Source: Acidimicrobiaceae bacterium
Lineage (GTDB): Bacteria > Actinomycetota > Acidimicrobiia > Acidimicrobiales > Aldehydirespiratoraceae
Length of the DNA stretch: 64,000 nucleotides
Assembly: GCA_016845585.1 (NCBI GenBank)
Contig: JAERSO010000165.1
Coordinates: forward strand, 18,723 to 82,722
Direction of reading: 5' to 3'
In this document: positions 1-7,541 of the stretch, one piece after another
Numbering within the stretch: position 1 is the stretch's first letter
Layout: the number at the start of each line of letters is the position of its first letter
Position numbers and translations under genes: made by a program
The notes under the pieces: model-generated
Databases searched by the model: none
What the model was told of the DNA's origin: nothing
What the model saw: the letters and a program-made list of their open reading frames with translations, nothing else

Positions 1-123
1 CGCGACCTGCTGGGAGACCGCGGACTGGGTGAAGCCCAGTCGGGCTGCGGCCTTGCCGAAGGTCCCCTCCTCGATCACCGCGCGGAACGCGAGCAGCTGT
101 CGAACGCTCAGATCCGGCCACAT
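1..123 (-). CDS. LysR-family transcriptional regulator, N-terminal part (cut by window edge)
   Basis: Reading the minus strand from the ATG at 123 gives 41 codons before the window ends. They match the LysR helix-turn-helix: an opening like WPDLSVRQLLAF, then EEGTFGKAAARLGFTQSAVS at residues 18-37. The effector-binding domain lies outside the window. LysR regulators usually control a divergent neighbour, so the plus-strand genes from 205 onward, including the aromatic acyl-CoA ligase, are candidate targets (inference). An ACCAG-GT-CTGGT dyad at 149-160 lies in the shared upstream region and could be an operator. The family call is firm; the ligand is unknown. Confidence 0.85.
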   Translation of the reverse strand, partial: MWPDLSVRQLLAFRAVIEEGTFGKAAARLGFTQSAVSQQVA

Positions 124-192
124 GGGAGAATGATAAGCGTTACCGATCACCAGGTCTGGTTTTCACCGCTTTTCACGATATTGGACGGTCCC

Positions 193-198
193 TACGGT
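193..198 (+). promoter_or_regulatory. -10 box (TACGGT) of a leaderless promoter
   Basis: TACGGT lies 6 nt before the ATG at 205, so transcription would start at or next to the start codon. No Shine-Dalgarno is visible. This is one example of a pattern repeated across the window. Confidence 0.5.
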
Positions 199-204
199 TG
201 ACGT

Positions 205-669
205 ATGGAACGGCTCCCCACCGAAGAAGAACTCACCACCCTCGGCGTTGCCCTGTTCGAGGACGGCGTCGAGGCCCACGCAGCCGAGGTTGCTGATCTC
301 GTGCAGATCCTCAACACATCAGCACCCGACGACCGCCTCGTCACCACGCTGGGCGATGCGCACGCACCGAGCATCATTCGAACCCGAGCCCTTGCCAAGA
401 TCGTGGCCCGGTGGCCCGACTACTCGAATGCCCTCACGTCGCAGAACCCAGCCGAGTTCGACGTCGCGCTCACCGAACTCCTGGCCGCGTGGCGAGCCCA
501 CCAGGCGCTCCGGGCGTCGAGCAGCGCGGTCGGCGACCTCTACGCTTCTCGACTCGCGCTCGACCGGGTCCGCGACCGACTCCGAGCCATCCGCGCCCGT
601 GCCCGCGAGGCGACCGGCAGGGACGACGCCGGCTCACCGGCACCCTCCCTCTGCGCCGACCACGCCTAG
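205..669 (+). CDS. hypothetical protein, 154 aa
   Basis: I do not recognise this family. The product is acidic at the N-terminus and looks mostly alpha-helical, with an Arg/Ala-rich stretch at about residues 115-140 and a short disordered tail. There is no signal peptide or membrane segment. The ATG is preceded by TACGGT at -12 to -7, fitting a leaderless start. It lies between a divergent LysR gene and an acyl-CoA ligase. Codon usage is strongly third-position GC, which supports real coding. No function is proposed. Confidence 0.6.
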   Translation: MERLPTEEELTTLGVALFEDGVEAHAAEVADLVQILNTSAPDDRLVTTLGDAHAPSIIRTRALAKIVARWPDYSNALTSQNPAEFDVALTELLAAWRAHQALRASSSAVGDLYASRLALDRVRDRLRAIRARAREATGRDDAGSPAPSLCADHA

Positions 670-761
670 CCGACTTCGCAACCACCCGCTCACCCGCGCG
701 TGGTTAACTACGGCTCTGCTCCCTCACCCGGGAGCGAATCGGCATCGAGCTGCGAGGGACA

Positions 762-2312
762 ATGTCAGGCTTCAATACCGCGGCATGGCTGGTTGACCGC
801 CACGTCGACAACGGAAACGGAGACCGAGTCGCCATCAGGTGCCAAGGTACGACGACGACGTACGCCCAGCTTCAAGAAGAGCTCTGGCGGGCACAGAACC
901 TTCTCGCCGAACTCGGCGTCGTCGCCGGCGACCGGATCGCCATGGTGGTGCCCGACGATGTGACCTTCGCGTCGATCTTCCTCGGGGCGCAGCGCTCCGG
1001 GATCGTGCCTGTCCCACTCTCCACCATGCTTCGGGGCCAAGCGCTGGGCGAGATCATCGCCGACTCCGGCGCGACGATCCTCGTGATGTCCGACATGTTC
1101 GTCGATGCCCTTCTCGACCTGCTGGCGGCTGCTCCCGGTATCGACGATGTCATTGTGCTCGGGAACCCAGCCGCCATCGCGGCGAGCATCGGTGCGGAAG
1201 CCGACGTCCGCCCCTGGAGCGAGGCGGGCGACGTGTCGGAGGCCGCGGTCGCCGAGACCACGGACGACTCCCCCGCCTTCTGGCTCTACAGCAGCGGGAC
1301 GACCGGAACCCCGAAGGGCGTCATGCACCTCCACGGCAACGTGAAGGCCACCGTGGACACCTACGCGACCGAAGTTCTCGGAGTGACCGAGAACGATCGG
1401 TTTCTCTCGGTGGCGAAGCTCTTCTTCGCCTACGGCCTCGGGAACTCGCTGACATTCCCCCTCGCTATCGGCGCCACTGCGATCCTGAACCCGCAGCCAC
1501 CCACTCCCCCGGCGATGCTCGAGCTGATCGAGGCGGAGAAGCCGACCCTGTTCTTCTCCAGCCCCGGATTCTGTGCGGCCATCCTCGACGCGCAACCCGA
1601 TGCCACCGTGTTCGACTCCGTGAGGGCAACGGTCACCGCCGGGGAATCCCTTCCTGCGAACGTCCACCAGCGCTTCAGCGAACTCACCGGCACACCCGTC
1701 CTCGATGGCATCGGCTCGACCGAGCTCCTCCACATCTTCATCTCGAACACCGTGCAGAAGCAGACGTCCGGGTCGAGTGGTGAGGTCGTTCCCGGTTACG
1801 TCGCCGAACTGCGCGACGACGATGACAACCCCGTCAGCGACGTCGACACGCCCGGCTATCTCCACGTGAAGGGACCGTCCGCGGCAGCCGGCTACTGGCA
1901 GAAGCCCGAGGCGACCGCCCAGGCCTTCCGCGACGGCTGGGTGCGGACCGGCGACGTCTACACGCGGTCCGTCGACGACACATGGACGTTCCTCGGCCGC
2001 AACACCGACATGATCAAGGCCGGCGGAATCTGGGTGTCGCCGGCTGAGGTCGAGAACGTGCTGATCGAACACGAAAGCGTGCTCGAAGCAGCTGTCGTCG
2101 GAGGACGCGACGAGCAGGGCCTCGAGCAGACCGTCGCGTTCGTCCTTCCCGCCAGCGGCACCGCTCCGGATGCGGACGAACTGATCCAGCACTGCCGCGA
2201 CCGGATGGCAGCGTTCAAGCGCCCCCGCCGTATCATCGTCGTCGACGAACTCCCCAAGACCGCCACCGGCAAGATCAAACGCTTCGAACTCCGCCAATCG
2301 CTCGACGGTTGA
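762..2312 (+). CDS. benzoate-CoA ligase-family AMP-binding enzyme
   Basis: 516 aa, a full-length member of the adenylate-forming superfamily. It would activate an aromatic or related carboxylic acid with ATP and CoA in the cytoplasm. The ATP-binding loop YSSGTTGTPKGV is at residues 176-187. The DGIGSTELLHIF motif at 315-326 is close to that of benzoate- and 4-hydroxybenzoate-CoA ligases. The RTGD-type hinge is near 400, and the catalytic C-terminal Lys of PKTATGKIKR is residue 504. The ATG at 762 has a GAGGG Shine-Dalgarno. No ring-reducing or beta-oxidation genes adjoin it, so the true substrate is open. A LysR gene lies upstream on the other strand. Confidence 0.85.
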   Translation: MSGFNTAAWLVDRHVDNGNGDRVAIRCQGTTTTYAQLQEELWRAQNLLAELGVVAGDRIAMVVPDDVTFASIFLGAQRSGIVPVPLSTMLRGQALGEIIADSGATILVMSDMFVDALLDLLAAAPGIDDVIVLGNPAAIAASIGAEADVRPWSEAGDVSEAAVAETTDDSPAFWLYSSGTTGTPKGVMHLHGNVKATVDTYATEVLGVTENDRFLSVAKLFFAYGLGNSLTFPLAIGATAILNPQPPTPPAMLELIEAEKPTLFFSSPGFCAAILDAQPDATVFDSVRATVTAGESLPANVHQRFSELTGTPVLDGIGSTELLHIFISNTVQKQTSGSSGEVVPGYVAELRDDDDNPVSDVDTPGYLHVKGPSAAAGYWQKPEATAQAFRDGWVRTGDVYTRSVDDTWTFLGRNTDMIKAGGIWVSPAEVENVLIEHESVLEAAVVGGRDEQGLEQTVAFVLPASGTAPDADELIQHCRDRMAAFKRPRRIIVVDELPKTATGKIKRFELRQSLDG

Positions 2313-2355
2313 GCGGGGCCGGACCTCCGAATCTGGTTCGATTGCACAACGCCCG

Positions 2356-2361
2356 TAGGGT
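2356..2361 (+). promoter_or_regulatory. -10 box (TAGGGT) of a leaderless promoter
   Basis: TAGGGT lies 5 nt before the ATG at 2367 of the MFS gene, giving the exporter its own start site rather than depending on the ligase transcript. Confidence 0.45.
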
Positions 2362-2366
2362 GACGC

Positions 2367-3788
2367 ATGCACGAGTTCACTGCCGGCGCGCCCGACACCA
2401 CGATCACCCGTCAGGCGTGGCTCTCGCTCGGCGTCACCACGATCGTGACATTCCTCGTCGTGATCGACGTGTCGGCGGTGAACGTCGCCTTCCCCTCGAT
2501 CCGTGAAGACTTCGAGGTCTCGCGCACCCAACTCAGCTGGGTCATCTCGGCCTACAACGTCACCGTCGGGGCGCTCCTGCTCTTCGCGGGACGGCTGGGC
2601 GACAGCCTCGGCCGGCGACGGGTCTTTCTACCCGGTGTCGGCGTGTTTCTCTTCGGGTCGCTGCTGTGCGGACTCGCCCCCAACGCCACGCTGCTGATCG
2701 CCGCACGGGTGGTGCAGGCCATCGGCGGAGCGGTCACCATGGCCACGTCGTTCGCGGTGATGCTCCCCGACTTTCCCGCCGCCCGGCGCAGCACGGCGAT
2801 CGGGATCGCGGGCGCATCAGGCGCGTTCGGCGCGGTCATCGGTCCGGTTGCGGGCTCGTTCCTCACCGATGCATTCAGCTGGCGGGCCATCTTCCTGGTC
2901 AACGTGCCGTTGTGCCTGATCATCCTCTTCCTCGGCCCCCGGTTGCTCCGGGAGTCGAGCGACCCTGACGCCACCGGCCGCATCGACCTGATCGGCGTCG
3001 TCATCGGCACCACGGCGGTGACGCTGATGATGCTCGCCATCGTCCAGAGCGAAGGATGGGGAGTCGACGACCCTCGGGTGATCGGCATGTTCCTCCTGGG
3101 CGGCGCACTGCTGCCCTGGCTCATTCGCCGGTCCCGGACGCACCCGGAGCCCCTTCTGGATCTCGCTCTCTTCCGTCATCAGTCGTACCGAAGCACGAAC
3201 GTCGGCGTGGCGTTCTACGGACTCGCGTTCACGTCCGGGGCACTGGTCGGGTCCCTCGCCCTCCAGGATCTGTGGGGTCAGTCACTTCGCGCAACCGGCC
3301 TGGCCTTCATGCCCGGCCCTCTCCTGGCCGTGGTCGTGTCGCCCATCACGGGTTCCATCGCCGATCGTTTCGGACATCGCTGGGTCCTCGGAATCGGTTC
3401 GACGCTCTGCGGCGCCGGCTACCTCGGCTACGTCCTCCTCATGACGGAGACTCCCCACATCTGGGATCAGTTCGTCCCCCTCGGCCTCCTCGTCGGTCTG
3501 GGTATCGGCCTGACCGTGGCCACCTGGTCGAGCGCTGGGCTCTCCGACATCCCTCCGGCCAAGTTCGGGGTCGCCGGCGCCACCTTCAACACGATCCGCC
3601 AGGCCTCCTATGCCTTGGGCATCTCGGTGGTCATCACCTTGATCTCCGTCGGTGCCGACGAGTTCGATCTCGCCGGCTACCGGTGGGCGTGGGGCTGGGT
3701 GGCGGCCTGCTACTTCATCAGTGCAATCGTCGTCGTACTGACCTTCCCCTCCGGCTCCAGCCATGATCGAGCACAGGTCGGGACCTGA
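2367..3788 (+). CDS. MFS transporter, DHA2/EmrB-QacA-type drug:H+ antiporter
   Basis: 473 aa integral membrane protein with at least 12 hydrophobic helices. After the first helix comes an extracellular-type loop VNVAFPSI and then RTQLSWVISAYN, typical of the EmrB/QacA group, where such residues precede helix 2. The GRLGDSLGRRR loop at about residues 74-84 is the MFS signature between helices 2 and 3. A second GSIADRFGHR loop begins the C-terminal half. It probably exports drugs or metabolites by proton antiport at the plasma membrane. It follows the CoA ligase by 54 nt and may be co-transcribed, but it also has a TAGGGT box just before its ATG. The substrate cannot be read from the sequence. 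Confidence 0.85.
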   Translation: MHEFTAGAPDTTITRQAWLSLGVTTIVTFLVVIDVSAVNVAFPSIREDFEVSRTQLSWVISAYNVTVGALLLFAGRLGDSLGRRRVFLPGVGVFLFGSLLCGLAPNATLLIAARVVQAIGGAVTMATSFAVMLPDFPAARRSTAIGIAGASGAFGAVIGPVAGSFLTDAFSWRAIFLVNVPLCLIILFLGPRLLRESSDPDATGRIDLIGVVIGTTAVTLMMLAIVQSEGWGVDDPRVIGMFLLGGALLPWLIRRSRTHPEPLLDLALFRHQSYRSTNVGVAFYGLAFTSGALVGSLALQDLWGQSLRATGLAFMPGPLLAVVVSPITGSIADRFGHRWVLGIGSTLCGAGYLGYVLLMTETPHIWDQFVPLGLLVGLGIGLTVATWSSAGLSDIPPAKFGVAGATFNTIRQASYALGISVVITLISVGADEFDLAGYRWAWGWVAACYFISAIVVVLTFPSGSSHDRAQVGT

Positions 3789-3799
3789 GAACTGGTCAG

Positions 3800-3813
3800 C
3801 GAACACGTGTTCG
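3800..3813. promoter_or_regulatory. LexA-type SOS box (CGAACACGTGTTCG)
   Basis: A perfect 14-bp palindrome fits the Gram-positive/actinobacterial LexA consensus CGAAC-N4-GTTCG. It ends 2 nt before the TAGCAT -10 box (3816-3821) of the following AlkB-like gene, so bound LexA would block the promoter. Not tested against a lexA gene, which is not in this window. Confidence 0.75.
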
Positions 3814-3815
3814 TG

Positions 3816-3821
3816 TAGCAT
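3816..3821 (+). promoter_or_regulatory. -10 box (TAGCAT) of a leaderless promoter
   Basis: TAGCAT lies exactly 6 nt before the ATG at 3828 and directly behind the SOS box. Confidence 0.5.
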
Positions 3822-3827
3822 CTCGGC

Positions 3828-4481
3828 ATGCCGACACTTGCCCACTATCAGTCCAGCCTCTTTGCCCAAGGGGAGCCGTCGCTGAAGGAACGCGCCGGGT
3901 TCCACCGGATCGCTCTCGACGACACCTCGTGGATCGATCTCTGTCCGGGCTGGGTCGTCGGAGCCGACGAGTTGTTCGCCTCGTTGTACCGAGAACTGGA
4001 CTGGCGCGGTGGCAGCCGGCCCATGTACGGAGAACTCGTCCGCGAACCGCGCCTGCACGCTTCACTCGGGAATGCCGAGCAACGCCACTCGGTCATCCGA
4101 TCGATGGGCAACTTCCTCGCAGCGCGGTATGGCGCGGGAATCAGCGCCAACTTCACCAACCTCTACCGTGACGGCACCGACTCGGTCGCCTGGCACGCCG
4201 ATCGCATCGGACGCAGCCTGGTCGACCCCGTCGTGGCCATCGTGTCGCTCGGCGCGCCCCGGAGGTTCGCGCTTCGGCCCAAGGGCGGCGGGTCATCCGA
4301 GCGTTTCGTCCTCAATTCCGGCGACCTCCTGGTCATGGGCGGGGCCTGCCAGCACACCTGGGAGCATGCCGTACCGAAGATGGCCTGTACCGAGCCGCGC
4401 ATGAGCCTCTCGTTCCGCCATGTCGCAGACGGGCCGGGCCTCGACTGGTGGTACGAGCCGGCGTCTACCCAATCCGACTGA
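3828..4481 (+). CDS. AlkB-like 2-oxoglutarate/Fe(II) dioxygenase (DNA alkylation repair)
   Basis: 217 aa, the usual size for the AlkB2/3-like group. The iron ligands are H123-x-D125 (WHAD) and H180 in HAVPK; the 2-oxoglutarate arginines fit RMSLSFR at 191-197. The NLYRDGTDSVAWHAD block at 111-125 is the family hallmark. The enzyme would oxidatively remove 1-methyladenine and 3-methylcytosine from DNA or RNA. The start is fixed by the TAGCAT box 6 nt upstream. A perfect LexA-type box overlaps this promoter, so damage induction is likely (inference). The 3' end overlaps the convergent truncated hemoglobin gene by 17 nt. Confidence 0.9.
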   Translation: MPTLAHYQSSLFAQGEPSLKERAGFHRIALDDTSWIDLCPGWVVGADELFASLYRELDWRGGSRPMYGELVREPRLHASLGNAEQRHSVIRSMGNFLAARYGAGISANFTNLYRDGTDSVAWHADRIGRSLVDPVVAIVSLGAPRRFALRPKGGGSSERFVLNSGDLLVMGGACQHTWEHAVPKMACTEPRMSLSFRHVADGPGLDWWYEPASTQSD

Positions 4482-4899
4482 CACCAGCGGGTGGTTCGAA
4501 CGCCTTGATCTGATCGGAGTTCCAACGTTTCTCACACTCGTCGACGGAGGTCTTCACCATGCCGCGCCGGAAGCCTTCGTCGATCCGCAGCCACTTCGTC
4601 TTCAGCTCCTCCGGTGCGCCTGCCTCGTCCAGCGCCTCGATCAGAAGTGCCGATCTCGTATCGAACAGCTCCTCGGTGATGAGGATGTTCGGGTGTGCCG
4701 AATGGACCGGGCGGCCACAGTAGAGCTTGGGGCCACCGATCAGCCCGACGATGAAGTCGGTCTGTTGCGCCTTGATGTGCTCGATGCGAACGTCGGCGAA
4801 GAACTGCGACAGCCACGGGTGCTCATACACCTTGTCGTAGAAGATCTCATTGACGTCCGCGACGATCGACTTGTTCCGCAGCGAGTCGTACAAACTCAT
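4465..4899 (-). CDS. truncated hemoglobin (group I-like)
   Basis: 144 aa from the ATG at 4899; an in-frame extension to 5022 exists but lacks family similarity and runs over the divergent gene's start. The 2-on-2 globin pattern is visible: NEIFYDKV with the B10-type Tyr at 21, FF at 33-34, Gln 45/46 in the E-helix region, the GGP glycine motif at 55-57, and the proximal His of SAHPNILITEELFD at 69. It would bind heme and probably acts on NO or O2 in the cytoplasm. The group (I versus another) is my estimate. The gene converges on the alkB homologue with a 17-nt overlap. Confidence 0.8.
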   Translation of the reverse strand: MSLYDSLRNKSIVADVNEIFYDKVYEHPWLSQFFADVRIEHIKAQQTDFIVGLIGGPKLYCGRPVHSAHPNILITEELFDTRSALLIEALDEAGAPEELKTKWLRIDEGFRRGMVKTSVDECEKRWNSDQIKAFEPPAGVSRIG

Positions 4900-5011
4900 T
4901 CGGTCAGGTTCGGCCACCCAAACCCCGAAACAAGGGGCTCGAGGGCACGGTTGGGCATGCAACGGTCCCCGGGAGTGGAAATCGGGCCCGGTCCACGGCA
5001 GAGTTGCGCCC

Positions 5012-6121
5012 ATGAGAATCACCGAGGTGCGGGTCTATCAGCACAACCTCGAGGTGCTCGATGGTCGCTACGAGATGTCGATCTCCGCGGTCGAGGAGCT
5101 CGATTCCACCGTCGTTGCGCTGGTCACCGACACCGGAATCATCGGCTATGGCGAAGTGACTCCGCTCGGGAGCGGCTACCAGCCCGAGCACGCACTCGGC
5201 GCTCGCGCGGCAATCGAGGAACTGGCACCCCACATCATCGGCCTCGACCCTCGACGCACCTCGCTGGTCTACGCGGCCATGGAACAGGCGCTCAACGGAC
5301 ACAACTACGCCAAGTGCGCCATCGACGTCGCCTGCTGGGATGCCACGGCCAAGAGCTATGACGAGCGGCTGTGCGACATCCTCGGCGGCACCGACCGTCG
5401 CTCCGTCCGCAGCTACTACGGCGTGATGCCGGCGAGTGCGGCGAAGACGGCGCAGAGCGCGAAGCGCAAGCAGACCGAGGGTTACACACGCCTTCAGGTC
5501 AAGGCCGGAGGTCGCCCACTCATCGAGGACATCGAAGCGGTGCGCGCCGTCGCCGAGGCCGTCGACCCGGCGACGCGCCTGCTCGTCGATCCGAACCGCG
5601 GATGGACCGGCCGCGACACCATCGAGTTCAGCATCGCCTGCCGCGACATCCCACTCGCGATCGAGCAGCCCTGCCGCACCTACAGCGAACACAAGGCGTT
5701 GGTCGGTCGGCTCAACCACCCGGTGTTCCTCGACGAGTCGACCACGGATGTCTCCACGGTGATCGACGCCATCACCGACGGTGTGGCCCATGGATTCGGG
5801 ATGAAGCTGTCTCGCGTCGGTGGCATCACCCCGCTGCGCGCCATTCGTGACATCTGCGTCCACCGCAGCATTCCGCTCACCATCGACGACACCTGGGGTG
5901 GCGACATCACCGCCGCCTCGGTCGTGCACATGGGCGCCACGGTGCCCGAACACATCTTCGAGGGCACGTGGATTGCGCAGCCCTACACGTCGAAGTCGTA
6001 CGACTGCCTGAGCGCGCCGCTACGTACCGAGCACGGCAGGATCACGATTCCGGAGGGCCCCGGACTCGGCGTCGAACCGGATCTGCACAGCTGGGACGTA
6101 CCGGTCGCGACCTACCGCTAG
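5012..6121 (+). CDS. mandelate racemase/muconate lactonizing enzyme-family protein (cis-3-hydroxyproline dehydratase/hydroxyproline epimerase-like)
   Basis: 369 aa, a complete enolase-superfamily enzyme. Catalytic positions are readable: K164 (LQVKAGG), metal ligands D193 (DPNRGW), E218 (EQPC) and D241/E242 (LDEST), and the second base K265 (MKLSRVGG). A Lys on both faces of the barrel fits 1,1-proton transfer or dehydration chemistry as in the hydroxyproline betaine epimerase and cis-3-hydroxyproline dehydratase group. The exact substrate is unproven. The ATG at 5012 begins the conserved MRITEVRVYQ strand; the 54-codon in-frame extension lies over the divergent globin start. Its TAG overlaps the stop of the convergent thioesterase by 3 nt. 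Confidence 0.8.
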   Translation: MRITEVRVYQHNLEVLDGRYEMSISAVEELDSTVVALVTDTGIIGYGEVTPLGSGYQPEHALGARAAIEELAPHIIGLDPRRTSLVYAAMEQALNGHNYAKCAIDVACWDATAKSYDERLCDILGGTDRRSVRSYYGVMPASAAKTAQSAKRKQTEGYTRLQVKAGGRPLIEDIEAVRAVAEAVDPATRLLVDPNRGWTGRDTIEFSIACRDIPLAIEQPCRTYSEHKALVGRLNHPVFLDESTTDVSTVIDAITDGVAHGFGMKLSRVGGITPLRAIRDICVHRSIPLTIDDTWGGDITAASVVHMGATVPEHIFEGTWIAQPYTSKSYDCLSAPLRTEHGRITIPEGPGLGVEPDLHSWDVPVATYR

Positions 6122-6771
6122 AGCTTGGGGTCCATGGATCCGGCGATGAAGATGCCTTCGGCTTCTGCGAGGAGCTCGCCGTCATGGTGAAACGTCGCCT
6201 CCGCGAACGTCTTTCGCCCCTCGGTGTGAGACACCCAGGCGCGAAGATCGATCCGTTTCTGGAGGGGTGTCGGCTTTCGGTACCGGGTGGTCAGCGTGCC
6301 GGTGAAACCGCCGACATCGTTGACGACGCAAACGGTGCCCAGGATGTCGTCCATGACGGCGGCGACCACGCCACCATGCACGGAGTCGGGTGGTCCGTTG
6401 AACTGGTCCCCGAAGACACAGTCCCCGCGAACTTCGATCCCGTCGTCGGTGTCGTGGAGGTCGACGTCGATCGGTGGAGCGATCGGGTTCAGCGCGCCGC
6501 AGTACGGGCTGTAGGCGAAGAACCAGGCAGGGCCCTTCTCCCGGAGCCGATCAAGCCGGCCCTCGGGATCCGGCATGGAGGAGAGCAGCGAGGAGAAGTC
6601 CAGGACCGACTGCATTCGAACACCGTCGACGAAGTGTGAGCCGAGCGCAGCAGTGGCCGCCTGAACCGACGACCTGATCGGCACGAGGTCGGCCTCCCCG
6701 AGGTCAGCGGTCCGGGCCGCCTCGATGAGGCTTCGCAGGTCGTCGATCAAGGCTTCTGGGGTGTCCGACAT
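6118..6771 (-). CDS. hotdog-fold thioesterase (PaaI-like)
   Basis: 217 aa from the ATG at 6771. The C-terminal two thirds form a hotdog domain with the hallmark PDSVHGGVVAAVMDDILG, the HGG-x(5)-D element of PaaI/4HBT thioesterases. It is followed by FTGTLTTRYRKPTPL, the central strand of the fold. The first 70 residues are helical and not assigned. It probably hydrolyses an acyl-CoA in the cytoplasm. The longer reading frame to 7446 is discarded because its N-terminal half lies antisense to the HAD gene and lacks family similarity. Confidence 0.8.
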   Translation of the reverse strand: MSDTPEALIDDLRSLIEAARTADLGEADLVPIRSSVQAATAALGSHFVDGVRMQSVLDFSSLLSSMPDPEGRLDRLREKGPAWFFAYSPYCGALNPIAPPIDVDLHDTDDGIEVRGDCVFGDQFNGPPDSVHGGVVAAVMDDILGTVCVVNDVGGFTGTLTTRYRKPTPLQKRIDLRAWVSHTEGRKTFAEATFHHDGELLAEAEGIFIAGSMDPKL

Positions 6772-6846
6772 CCGCTGAAAGGTACGGCACCGCCGGCACG
6801 CGGACCGAATCGCACCCCTGGTCCCACGCCGATACGCTCGCCGCCG

Positions 6847-7503
6847 ATGAGTCAGCTCGACGCGTTCGTCCTGGGAGTGGATCTCGATGGGGTCTGCGGT
6901 GCCCATACGGAACGGTTCCGCGAGATCGTCGCAGCACGACTCGGACGTCCGATCTCTGACTTCCCCCTCGAGCGGAACTGGGATTTCGCCGAGTGGGGAT
7001 TCGGCCCCGGAGAGTTCGAGGAGCACCACCGTCATGCGGTCGTCGAGGAACGGATGTTTCGCGACATGGACGTCATCGAGGGTGCGGCCGAGGCCCTGTG
7101 GCGCCTCTCGGACGCAGGCGTCTGGATTCGAATCATCACCCACCGTCTCTACGTCAACTGGGGTCATCAGGTCGCGGTGACCGACACCGTCGAATGGCTC
7201 GACCGGGCACGGATCCCCTACCGCGATCTCTGCTTCCTCGGGGCCAAGCCCCAGGTCGAGGCCAATCTCTACATCGACGACTCCCCCGGCAACGTCGGCG
7301 CCCTTCGCGGCGCCGGCAACGAGGTGATCGTCTTCGACCAGCCCTACAACCGTGAACTGCGCTCGCCCCGCGCCACCACATGGCTGGATGCGGAGGAAAT
7401 CGTGCTCGAACGATTCACGGAGTGGTCGGGGATTCACGGTGTGCAACCCACGCTGCCGGGTGTGACCGAGGGTGATCGGCTACACGGCCAACGACCCGAC
7501 TGA
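6847..7503 (+). CDS. HAD-superfamily 5'(3')-deoxyribonucleotidase-like phosphatase
   Basis: 218 aa. HAD motif I is GVDLDGVCG with nucleophile D12 and acid D14. A threonine follows in RIITHR, and motif IV is YIDDSPGN with the metal-binding Asp pair near residue 143. The cap insertion between motifs I and II is helical, as in the NT5C deoxyribonucleotidase family (5_nucleotid_C). It probably dephosphorylates nucleotides; specificity is not visible. TACGCT lies 8 nt before the ATG. It is followed after 38 nt by ppc. Confidence 0.75.
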   Translation: MSQLDAFVLGVDLDGVCGAHTERFREIVAARLGRPISDFPLERNWDFAEWGFGPGEFEEHHRHAVVEERMFRDMDVIEGAAEALWRLSDAGVWIRIITHRLYVNWGHQVAVTDTVEWLDRARIPYRDLCFLGAKPQVEANLYIDDSPGNVGALRGAGNEVIVFDQPYNRELRSPRATTWLDAEEIVLERFTEWSGIHGVQPTLPGVTEGDRLHGQRPD

Positions 7504-7529
7504 TCGGTCATGGCCCACCCGGCGCCCGC

Positions 7530-7535
7530 TACCGT
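7530..7535 (+). promoter_or_regulatory. -10 box (TACCGT) of a leaderless promoter
   Basis: TACCGT lies 6 nt before the GTG start of ppc at 7542, and there is no Shine-Dalgarno. It supports this GTG over downstream alternatives. Confidence 0.5.
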
Positions 7536-7541
7536 GCGACG

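Noticed and set aside
765..2531. 588-codon open frame antisense to the CoA ligase
   Set aside because: GC-rich coding DNA leaves long open antisense frames; the encoded sequence has no family pattern, and the sense gene is certain.
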